64,000 nucleotides of DNA from Umezawaea sp049997955. Lineage in GTDB: Bacteria > Actinomycetota > Actinomycetes > Mycobacteriales > Pseudonocardiaceae. The stretch is taken from the NCBI GenBank assembly GCA_049997955.1, contig JAEBDY010000008.1, positions 372,001-436,000 on the forward strand. Reading direction: 5' to 3'. The notes under the pieces are model-generated. The model did no database searches, was not told the origin of the DNA, and saw only the letters and a list, made by a program, of their open reading frames with translations. Each line of letters starts with the position of its first letter. Position 1 is the first letter of the stretch. Position numbers and translations under genes: made by a program. Below are positions 16,517 to 24,345 of this stretch, in pieces.

Positions 16517-18432
16517 TGACCGACATCGACGCGCCGAGGACAACCAGCTACGACTTCCACGGCACGGGCAACGTCAACAGCGGCAGCGGCACGCAGAACA
16601 ATTACATCCACATCCCGTTGCGGCGGCGTCGGGAGTTGCGCGTCGTTGCAGGCGAGGAGATCCGCCGCTTGGCGGGTCGGTTCGTCCGACCGGAGCGGTT
16701 CCCGTTCGACGTGTTCACCCGGTCCAACACTGCTGTCCTGACCGGCCAGGACGGATCAGGTAGGCGCACTACGGCGCTGATGTTGCTGACCGACGTCGGC
16801 AAGAACGACGTGGACCGGTTGCGGGTGCTGGACGACAGGACCGACGATCCGGACAACCCCGCCTTCAACGTCGAGGAACTGCGCCCCGGTGAGCCGCTCC
16901 TGCTCGACTTGTGCGAGACGGACGAGGGTCGCGTTCGCGAACTGCAGCCGCAACTGGAGTTCTACCGTACGGCCGTGGCCGACAAGAAGGCCCGCTTGGT
17001 CGTAGTGGTGCGCCCCGACCAAGTCGAGCACTTGGCAGATTCCCTGGCCGCACTCGTCGTGAGGTTCGAGCGTCCCGACGGCACCGCGGTCCTGCGAGCG
17101 CACCTGGCTTCCGACGGCATCAACCTCCCCGACTCACTGCCCGCCGCAGACCGGCTGCCGGATTACCTGCGGAATTCTGCGGTGGGCGCTATCGCGGCCT
17201 TGGCTCGGCTGACTGTCGAAGCACGCGACACGGGACGCGGCACAAGCCTGCCGGAGTGGCTGTCCGCAGCACTGGGAGCCCAGCTCGAACGGGCCGCCCA
17301 GGCCGCGAAGCTGTTCACCGACCAACAACGGGCTTCGGCGCGAACCCTGCTGGTCGTTGCCGCCTTCCTTCCCGGAGCACCACTGGAAGCCATGGTCTCG
17401 GCCGAAGCCGTCTTCGGCGGAATGGTGAAACTCCCCCGCGAGGACCGGCACGTCCTGGAGGGCGCCCACTTGGCCGAGCGCATGGCACAGGTGAGCCTGC
17501 GCGTCGACGCGCGTCGCACGGTGGAGTTCACCGACCTCGCCATGGACAGCGCCCTGCGCACCCACTTCTGGACCTATTTCCCGGATCTGCGGGACCGGGT
17601 GGAGCAATGGGTGCACGCCGTCCCCTCGTTGCCGACCATGCCCTACCGGGCCGCGGCCGACCTGCTGGACCGGTTCGCCGAACTGCTGCTGATCACAGGT
17701 CCTCCCGAGCCGCTGATGAAGTTGGCACGCAGGTGGACCGGCGACGACGCCAAGCGCAAACCGGAGTTGGCCGCACAGGCACTGGCGATTGGCCTGCGCC
17801 ATGACAGGTGGTCGAAGAGGTTCAGGGATTACGTCTACCTTCGCTCCCGCGAACCCGACCTGCCGGTTGCGTTCGCCCAGGTGCTGATAGCCGTGTGCGT
17901 GGAAGACATCGCTCCGAACCAACCGCCGCAGGCGCTGGTCCGGCTGCACCACTTCACCCGTCACAACGACAGGTCGGTGCGGTCTGCCGCACATGACGCG
18001 CTGATCGGTTCCGTGGAGCGCTACGGGTTCCAGCGCTGGCTGCTCTACCGGTTGGTTCGAGGTGACTTGAAAGAAACCGACCGCGACATCCTGCTTGACC
18101 TCGATGTGCCCTCGCGTATGGCGCACGAGTACCACACGAGGCGCAACCTGCTGAACCTGTGGCAGCAGTTGTTCAGCGTCACCACGCACGACGTCCCGCC
18201 CGCGAAGTTGTGGGAGTGGATCGGCGGGGATCCGGCACTGGTGGTGGAGGCATGTAACGGTCGGGTGGTCCTGCTCAACGAGCTCTTCGTGCTGGCGCGG
18301 GCCCAGGTAAGGCAGGCCGAGGACCCAGTGGCACGGCGCACGACCGTCGACCGTACCCGAACGTTGTTGCGGCACATCAACATGGCACTGCACATCGGTG
18401 GATCGAAGGGACAGGGATGGACAGGAGCATGA
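16513..18432 (+). CDS. Large NTPase-like protein with N-terminal NVNSG motif
   Basis: 639 residues beginning at GTG 16513 or ATG 16516, overlapping the cyclase stop. Near the N-terminus is FHGTGNVNSGSGTQNNY, matching the cyclase tail. A degenerate P-loop follows at about residue 77 (LTGQDGSGRRTTAL; Arg replaces the canonical Lys) with a possible Walker B (PLLLDLCETDEG). The rest is helical, Trp/Leu-rich and resembles a STAND-type C-terminal repeat region without clear TPRs. I infer a sensor/scaffold ATPase-like protein recruited to the cyclase via the shared motif; ATP hydrolysis is doubtful with the altered P-loop. Confidence 0.6.
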   Translation: MMTDIDAPRTTSYDFHGTGNVNSGSGTQNNYIHIPLRRRRELRVVAGEEIRRLAGRFVRPERFPFDVFTRSNTAVLTGQDGSGRRTTALMLLTDVGKNDVDRLRVLDDRTDDPDNPAFNVEELRPGEPLLLDLCETDEGRVRELQPQLEFYRTAVADKKARLVVVVRPDQVEHLADSLAALVVRFERPDGTAVLRAHLASDGINLPDSLPAADRLPDYLRNSAVGAIAALARLTVEARDTGRGTSLPEWLSAALGAQLERAAQAAKLFTDQQRASARTLLVVAAFLPGAPLEAMVSAEAVFGGMVKLPREDRHVLEGAHLAERMAQVSLRVDARRTVEFTDLAMDSALRTHFWTYFPDLRDRVEQWVHAVPSLPTMPYRAAADLLDRFAELLLITGPPEPLMKLARRWTGDDAKRKPELAAQALAIGLRHDRWSKRFRDYVYLRSREPDLPVAFAQVLIAVCVEDIAPNQPPQALVRLHHFTRHNDRSVRSAAHDALIGSVERYGFQRWLLYRLVRGDLKETDRDILLDLDVPSRMAHEYHTRRNLLNLWQQLFSVTTHDVPPAKLWEWIGGDPALVVEACNGRVVLLNELFVLARAQVRQAEDPVARRTTVDRTRTLLRHINMALHIGGSKGQGWTGA

Positions 18433-19562
18433 GGGAGACGGCAGCAGGTGCGGCAATCTCCCTGTTGTTGCCGATCTGCGTAGGTGTGATCTTCGAGTGG
18501 GCCGCCTGGATCACCGCCGTGGTGGTGATCGTCTTGCTCGCCACCACAGCGGCAGTGGTGCTGCGTCGCCGCCAACACCGCGTCCAGCAGAGCATGCTGG
18601 CCGAGCAGTGGCGGTATGAACGCGAACAGGAGCGCGCCCAGCAGCAGGCGCCGCCGTCCGAGCCACCCCCGGCACCCGACCCGCCTGCCACCACGACGAT
18701 CATCCCCGTGCGCCTGCCCAGCTCAGTCGACGAAATCCCGTTCGCCTTCGCCTGCACCGTGCACTGGCTCCCACAGCGGTACGGCTCTGGGATTGTGCAC
18801 GCCGAACCCGCGGCTCTAGCCATTCAAGCGGTGCTCGAAAGAGCTCGCCAAGTGACCGAACTGCACCATCCGGAGGACAGCGACGCCGCTGCGTACGTGC
18901 TGGCATCCGCACTAGGCGACTCGACGCCCGATCGCACGAACGCGGTCACGGCCTGGGCAGAGTCGATCAAGCTGACCGTTGGCGAGGAACACCGCACCCA
19001 CCTGCAGGACTTGACGGCGTTGCGCAGGCAGCGGCAACTCGACGTGCTGCGGATCGACAACGAGCGAATGGTGCGCTCCTACCTGGGCGAGGAAGTGCTT
19101 ACCAGCGTTGGCAGCACCGTGGTGTGGTGGCTGGCCCAAGACCGGACAAGAGTCCGGGAGACAGTCGACCTGATCGGCACACTCGCACAACTGTCGGCTG
19201 CGGCCAACAACGCGAAGGTGGACGGCGCGTTCCAGCACCTGATGCCCGAACACCTGCGGCCAACACCGGTACAACACGAGATCCCCTTTGAACCGGCCAA
19301 CGGCAGCTCCGGCGATTCCAACGGTCACGCGGTGTTCGTCGTGGACAGCTCGGGCACCATCGACAACCACGCCGAGCCGGTAAACGGTTCGGACGACTTG
19401 CTCCCCAGTCCGGGTGACGAGCACAACACCCTGTTCGGGCACCACCTGGCAGATCTACTGGATCGCCACGAACATTCGGACCTCGCCGATAAAACACGCC
19501 ACCGATACGATGTGCACGAGTGGCCCACGGAAGGCACGCGCGAACCGGACACGGACGATTAG
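18417..19562 (+). CDS. Two-TM membrane protein, third gene of the cyclase operon
   Basis: ATG at 18417 overlaps the preceding gene by 16 bp. Two hydrophobic helices (about 9-28 and 32-50) are followed by a basic/coiled segment (RRRQHRVQQSMLAEQWRYER), a Pro-rich linker (PPSEPPPAPDPPA) and a helical cytoplasmic domain (about 100-285) with a charged coiled coil (HLQDLTALRRQRQLDVLRID). The tail is acidic and disordered. No enzyme motif is visible. Its position after a cyclase and an NTPase-like protein makes it the likely membrane effector or anchor, by analogy with the TM effectors of Pycsar; this is inference. Confidence 0.6.
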   Translation: MDRSMRETAAGAAISLLLPICVGVIFEWAAWITAVVVIVLLATTAAVVLRRRQHRVQQSMLAEQWRYEREQERAQQQAPPSEPPPAPDPPATTTIIPVRLPSSVDEIPFAFACTVHWLPQRYGSGIVHAEPAALAIQAVLERARQVTELHHPEDSDAAAYVLASALGDSTPDRTNAVTAWAESIKLTVGEEHRTHLQDLTALRRQRQLDVLRIDNERMVRSYLGEEVLTSVGSTVVWWLAQDRTRVRETVDLIGTLAQLSAAANNAKVDGAFQHLMPEHLRPTPVQHEIPFEPANGSSGDSNGHAVFVVDSSGTIDNHAEPVNGSDDLLPSPGDEHNTLFGHHLADLLDRHEHSDLADKTRHRYDVHEWPTEGTREPDTDD

Positions 19563-19689
19563 CGACAGCGGAGCAGCGGTCACAGCCGTAACCCGCTGAC
19601 CGCCGCTCCGCTTCAGACTGCACCGGCTACTGCTGGTAAGGCACCCAAGAGCCCCCGGCCGACGCGCAGGAGGTGCACGAGCGGTTGCT

Positions 19690-20009
19690 GCCCTTCCTAC
19701 CCACTACGGTCGGATGTCCAGTCCGACGAACCTGCATTGGCAGCTCCAGATCGGTCTGCCACGCTGCGCTCGGTGGCGCATCGGATGCCCTGGCACACCT
19801 GGAATCGATGCTGGAGATCCAGGCAGCGGCAACTCGGCGCCACCGACAACAAGGCCATCGAACTGCACCGGGATGCAGCCAGATTGCAGGCATCGACGGG
19901 AGACACGCGGGGAGCCGCGGCACAGGTTCGCGCGCTCCTCGTGGACCTGTGGTCCTCACATCCACGGAGAAGCGAACTGCGCGCGATGCTGAGCCGGTTC
20001 ACGGGTTGA
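19690..20009 (+). pseudogene. Relic of a TPR-repeat protein gene
   Basis: One frame encodes AALGGASDALAHLESMLEIQ and, after a frameshift, another encodes NKAIELHRDAARLQASTGDT and AAAQVRALLVDLWSSHPRR to a TGA at 20007-20009. The spacing of Ala/Gly/Leu matches TPR units common in actinobacterial NB-ARC and regulatory proteins. There is no start and the frame is broken, so this is a decayed 3' end. Confidence 0.5.
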
Positions 20010-20049
20010 CGCCGCTCCTACCGGTTCACACCACTCCGCCTGTGGATCG

Positions 20050-20417
20050 TCAGCGTCCGGCGAAATCGTGCTTCCACTCCTCCAGCACCAGCCAGAACTC
20101 CCGCGACCAGGGCATGGACAACGGATCGAAGGAGTAGCTCGTCTCCGCCGCGTGCCGCCACAGTGTTTCAGCGCGTTCGACTTCCTCCACCAGGAGGCGG
20201 GCCGTTGCCAGGTGGCGCCGAGCGGCGACGTAGTCCCGCTCCTCCACGCGTCCGTGAAGGCAGGCCAAATCTCCCACGTCAGGCACTTCTGCAGAGTCCG
20301 CAGGTGATCACCGGTCTCCTGAACGACCATTCCGCTCACGTGCTGCGCGGTCTCGTCGACCTGCCACTCCACTTCACCGATCCGGTCGTCGTCCCAACCA
20401 TGCCTCTCGATCGACAA
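20050..20417 (-). pseudogene. Small helical protein gene with an apparent frameshift
   Basis: The upstream frame (TTG near 20417) encodes DDDRIGEVEWQVDETAQHVS and TGDHLRTLQKC; near 20288 the coding signal moves to another frame, DVGDLACLHGRVEERDYVAA through SREFWLVLEEWKHDFAGR to the stop at 20050. Both halves have normal high-GC3 codons and would join into a helical protein of about 120 residues. It may be a true frameshift, a sequencing error, or two very short genes (GTG at 20286). Family not recognised; it lies downstream of the NB-ARC gene at 20545. Confidence 0.45.
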
Positions 20418-20544
20418 GCGGCTGAATCCTATTGCCAGGGAGGCGGAAGACGTCCGATCGCCGCGCTACTGGACGCGTTGCCGACGAACCGCGATAACGC
20501 TTGTCCCCTGGCGGAACTCCGTGCCGGTGCCACGTGCATCCGAA

Positions 20545-22941
20545 TCAAGGTGTGACGGGACCGTCTCTCCGGGCGTGACGAAGTGCGTCGACCTCGACGT
20601 GGTGGCGGCGGGCGGCCGGGTCGTCGAACTGAGCGAACAGGACTGCCGCCTCGTCGAGGACGCCCGCCGCCGCTCGTACGTCTTCCGCGTCGATCAGGAC
20701 GGTCCCCAGGTTGCGGAGGGCCACCGCCAACCGCCACTGCTCACCGGATTGCCGGAACACGTCCACCGCATAACGGTGGAACGCGGCGGCATCCGCAGGT
20801 CGCCCCGATCGCCGGTATGCCTCACCGATGGCGTCCAGGACAGCAGCCTCCCGAACCTTGTCCCCTAACTGCCGCTGGAGCGACGCCGCGCGCTGGTAGA
20901 GGACCAGGGCTTCATCGGGGTCATCGAGGGCCAGGGAGACCTGCCCGGCCTCCAGCGACCAGAACGCCTCCCACGCCTGGTTCTTGCGATCCCTCGCGAT
21001 CGACAGCGCGTCGCCGATGAAGCGGTGTGCTTGATCCGGAATGCCGAGCAGGCGGTGCGCATGGCTCAACCCGCGCAACGCGTCGCCTTCGCCACCGGGG
21101 ATCGACAGGCTCCGGTACCCGGCCAGAGCGGCGCGGAGCAGTGGGACGGCCTCCGCTGGGCGGTCGAGGTCGATGAGGGCGTTGGCGATGTTGTTTGACG
21201 CCACCGCTGTCCAGTAGCCGTCCGCCAGGTCGTCCGCGATCTCATAGGAACGCCGGAAGTGCTGCAGCGCCATGTCCGGTTCGTGGTTGCGCAGGTGCGC
21301 CAGGCCGAGCGCATTGGTGGACGCGAGTTCGCCACGCCGGTCGCCGATCTCCTGCCTGATCGACAGCGCCAGCGTCTGGTGTTCGATCCCCTCGGTCCGG
21401 TTCCCCTGCTGCGTGTGCGCCTTGCCGAGACTTTCCAACGCGTCCGCTTCGCCGCGGCGGTTCCCCGATCGGCGAGCCGCGTCCAGACCCGCCACGCCAG
21501 TCGTGATCCAGTCGTCGAAGTGGTTGTAGCGGGCGTAGATCTCGCGCAGGATGTCGGCCAGTAGCGCCACGACCTCGTTACGCCCCTGCTCGTCCAGGAC
21601 GCGGATCACCGACCGGAGGTTCCGGCGCTCGTGTTCGTACCAGGCGAAGGCGTCCTCGTGGTCCGCGAACACCGGGGCAGATACCTCCGGAGGCAGCACC
21701 GGCAGTTCGCGGGCAGTGGCTTCGGGGATCAGCGTCCGGACCGCGTTCCACACCGTGTGCAGGTACCAGGTGGCCAGGCGCTCCAGCGCCGCCGTCGCCG
21801 ACTCCGGTGACTCCTCAGTTCGCGCCTGGTCCTGCGCGTAAAGCCGGAGCAGGTCGTGGAACTCGTAGCGGTCCGGTGCCGTGCTCTCCAGCAGGTGCGC
21901 GCCGGCCAGATCGTCCAGCAGGCGCCGCGCGGTGGGCACGGGTTCGCCGAGCAGCACCGCGACGGCCGCGGGCCCGAAGTCGTCACCGGGGTACAGACCG
22001 AGCATGCGGAACAGCCGACTCGCTCCCTTGGACAGTGCCCGGTAGGACCACGCGAAGACGGTGCGGACGGCATCGCTGTCGTCCGATCCCAAGGCGTCCC
22101 ACAGGCTCGACTCGTCGCGCAGTTCGGTGATCATGTCCCGCAGTGACGTCTGCGGTTTGCCGATCGCCCGCTCCGCCGCTATGCGCAGCGCCAATGGCAG
22201 ACGTGCGCACAGCCTGGCCAGTTGTGCCAGGTCTTCGTCGTCGTCCTGGGGGCGGTACTCGTGGATCAGTTCCCGCAGCAACGACACGGCCTCGTCGAGC
22301 GGCAGGATGTCCAATCGCAGACGACGTGCGCCGTCCCGGGATACGAGGCCGGCGAGTTTGTCGCGACTGGTCACCAGCACGAGGCAGCCGGCGGTACCCG
22401 GCAGGAGCGGCCTCACCTGGGTCGGCGACGCCGCGTTGTCCAGCAGGATCAGAAATTTGCGTCCCGCGAGGAGGGACCGGAACAACGCCGAGCGTGCGTC
22501 CAGGTCGCCCGGCACGAGGTTGCCGGGCACTCCCAACGCGCGCAGGAAGCGATCGAGCGCCTCGTCCGGGCCGATCGGCAACCCGGCGTCATAACCGCGC
22601 AGATTCACGTAGAGCTGACCGTCCGGGAAGTCACCGGCGACTTGGTGCGCCCACCGCACAGCCAGCGACGTCTTGCCCACACCGGCGGTGCCGACCACTA
22701 CCCACACCACGACCCGGTCCGCCACCTCCGCCGATGTCAGCGTGAGCGATTCGAGGTCGTCGAAACGGTTGACGAAACTGCGCACGTCGGCAGGCAGCTG
22801 TCGTGGCATCGGGGTAGCGGGGCGTCCGGAACGGTGGAAATGCACACCGCCGATCACATCACGGGCTTGGACGACGTCTTCGGCTGATCCGCTCAGGTCG
22901 TTGTGCGATTCACCCCAGCTGTGCCTGTCGCGTCCCGTCAT
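20545..22941 (-). CDS. NB-ARC/TPR STAND NTPase (AfsR/LuxR-associated type)
   Basis: 798 residues. After a short N-terminal region ending DVIGGVHFH comes an NB-ARC ATPase: Walker A VVGTAGVGKTSLAVRW (about 82-97), Walker B KFLILLDNAAS, sensor VTSRDKL, and the GLPLAL-equivalent LCARLPLALRIAAERA. A winged-helix region follows, then about eight TPR-like repeats to the end (for example GEADALESLGKAHTQQGNRT). STAND proteins oligomerise on ligand binding; in bacteria many are regulators or anti-phage sensors. No DNA-binding or nuclease effector domain is present, so the effector may be a neighbour. The DUF6879 gene ends 6 bp upstream, suggesting one operon of three genes. Confidence 0.88.
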   Translation of the reverse strand: MTGRDRHSWGESHNDLSGSAEDVVQARDVIGGVHFHRSGRPATPMPRQLPADVRSFVNRFDDLESLTLTSAEVADRVVVWVVVGTAGVGKTSLAVRWAHQVAGDFPDGQLYVNLRGYDAGLPIGPDEALDRFLRALGVPGNLVPGDLDARSALFRSLLAGRKFLILLDNAASPTQVRPLLPGTAGCLVLVTSRDKLAGLVSRDGARRLRLDILPLDEAVSLLRELIHEYRPQDDDEDLAQLARLCARLPLALRIAAERAIGKPQTSLRDMITELRDESSLWDALGSDDSDAVRTVFAWSYRALSKGASRLFRMLGLYPGDDFGPAAVAVLLGEPVPTARRLLDDLAGAHLLESTAPDRYEFHDLLRLYAQDQARTEESPESATAALERLATWYLHTVWNAVRTLIPEATARELPVLPPEVSAPVFADHEDAFAWYEHERRNLRSVIRVLDEQGRNEVVALLADILREIYARYNHFDDWITTGVAGLDAARRSGNRRGEADALESLGKAHTQQGNRTEGIEHQTLALSIRQEIGDRRGELASTNALGLAHLRNHEPDMALQHFRRSYEIADDLADGYWTAVASNNIANALIDLDRPAEAVPLLRAALAGYRSLSIPGGEGDALRGLSHAHRLLGIPDQAHRFIGDALSIARDRKNQAWEAFWSLEAGQVSLALDDPDEALVLYQRAASLQRQLGDKVREAAVLDAIGEAYRRSGRPADAAAFHRYAVDVFRQSGEQWRLAVALRNLGTVLIDAEDVRAAAGVLDEAAVLFAQFDDPAARRHHVEVDALRHARRDGPVTP

Positions 22942-22947
22942 GACCTG

Positions 22948-23559
22948 TCAGCCCGCCAAAGGCAATTGCCCGGCCGCCTCACGGTCGAAGAACGAGCCGA
23001 GTTCTTCACCCTGGTCGTACAGAGAGCCCACGATGTCACCCCAACGCCTGACCTGATCGAGAACAGTGCACTTCACCGCGCCACTTAACGCGCCCTCATC
23101 GTCGTAGAGCACCTGGTAGGCGATGGTCCGCCCGAGGAGGAAGAGTTCGGGGAGCACCGTGCCGCCGGTTTCGAGCGCACGAACCTGATCGCGCTCAACC
23201 ACCCGGATCTTGCCGCCCACCTGGTAGCGGACGTGGAGTGAGGTCAACTCCCAGAGCAGGTACGGCGTGATCGGTTTCTCCACCACCCGCACACGACGCA
23301 CCTCCATGCCCTTGTCGCTGATCCTGCGCTCGTAGGCAGCGATGTTCGCGCGCCCCTCCTCCAGCAGGTCGAGCGATCTCCGCCAGTCGTTGCGCCTGGA
23401 CGCCTCCCAACTCTCGTTGGAGGACTCGACGAACTCCTGACGCCGTTCCAGCTTCCAGTTCACGCCGCTGTTGTCGTGCCAGAAATTGTTCTTGAAGTCG
23501 TCGAGGTACTCGTCGACGCTCAGTCTGGTGCCGCTCAGGACAAGCTCGGAATCACTCAT
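22948..23559 (-). CDS. DUF6879 family protein
   Basis: 203 residues with the hallmarks of the actinobacterial DUF6879 family: acidic, Trp/Phe-rich N-terminus, central VRRVRVVEKPITPYLLWEL and LHVRYQVGGKIRVVERDQV, and FLLGRTIAYQVLYDDEG. This domain has no known activity and is usually encoded beside XRE regulators or NB-ARC proteins. It overlaps the upstream small gene by 8 bp and lies 6 bp before the STAND gene. Probably an accessory or adaptor in that module (inference). Confidence 0.75.
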   Translation of the reverse strand: MSDSELVLSGTRLSVDEYLDDFKNNFWHDNSGVNWKLERRQEFVESSNESWEASRRNDWRRSLDLLEEGRANIAAYERRISDKGMEVRRVRVVEKPITPYLLWELTSLHVRYQVGGKIRVVERDQVRALETGGTVLPELFLLGRTIAYQVLYDDEGALSGAVKCTVLDQVRRWGDIVGSLYDQGEELGSFFDREAAGQLPLAG

Positions 23560-23821
23560 CGGCGATGTCCGTCTTGGCTGCCCGCAGCATGACGCCGGGG
23601 ATCACGACGAGTTTCTCGTCCGCACCGATGTAGACGCCGTCGGGTAAGCGGGATGCGTAGTCCGCTGTGAGGTCTCGACCGATGACCGCGATGTCACCGT
23701 TGGCCAACTCCCAGATGTCCGGGCAGGAAGGGTCGTCGTTGGTGACGCCCAACTGAACAGCTGACCTGCCAAGTCGTTTGGCGAAGTGCGCGACGGGGTC
23801 GGCTTCCCAAGGGCGACTCAT
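23552..23821 (-). CDS. Small hypothetical protein, first gene of the STAND operon
   Basis: 89 residues: an acidic N-terminus with an amphipathic helix (DPVAHFAKRLGRSAVQLG) and a compact beta-rich half (DIWELANGDIAVIGRDLTAD, DGVYIGADEKLVVIPGVML). No catalytic motif. Its end overlaps the DUF6879 start by 8 bp, a strong sign of coupling. Small partners of this kind commonly accompany DUF6879 genes, but their role is unknown. Confidence 0.6.
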   Translation of the reverse strand: MSRPWEADPVAHFAKRLGRSAVQLGVTNDDPSCPDIWELANGDIAVIGRDLTADYASRLPDGVYIGADEKLVVIPGVMLRAAKTDIADE

Positions 23822-24345
23822 GAAATCCCCTTGCGTTCGATGCGATTCTGGAAATGCTGTATGGCGACACCTGTTCGGGCAAGTTCGTCCATCTGGTCTT
23901 TGATGTTAGTGAACACCCCACAGCGCCAGTCCGCAGAAATGCAGTTTCAGCGACTGTTCCTTCGAAGAAGGGACCACGTACAGGTGTATTGGAACACGTG
24001 ATCGACCGGCTATTATTCACATTGAGTGCATTTGCCGACTCCCGCCCCTCCATCTGGGCGACACACTTCCGGACCAGGCACCGCTGTGTTGGTTACACCA
24101 GGGGTGCCGCACCTACCTGGCTCTGGTGAAACGAAGACGTGGTCATGAGCGATCACCACGAGGTGCGCGGTATTGAGTTCGGATTCGGCGGAGCACTGTG
24201 ATACCCGCCGTGGTGGAGGGGCCCCAGCGGTGCGAGCCCGGTTGCGATCGGCGCGGCGGTCGCTGCCCACTCTCGTCGGACATCCAGCCGTTCTCCGACC
24301 TCGCAGTCCGCCTCGGCATCGAATCCTGATCGGAAAAGAGACCAC
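23822..24345. other. Intergenic promoter region between divergent operons
   Basis: This 524-bp gap separates the minus-strand STAND operon and the plus-strand DUF262 gene. Its centre (about 23850-24040) is clearly AT-richer than its surroundings and has no credible coding frame. AT-rich words (AATAATAG on the minus strand near 24010) could be promoter elements. I see no repeat or RNA gene. Confidence 0.4.
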
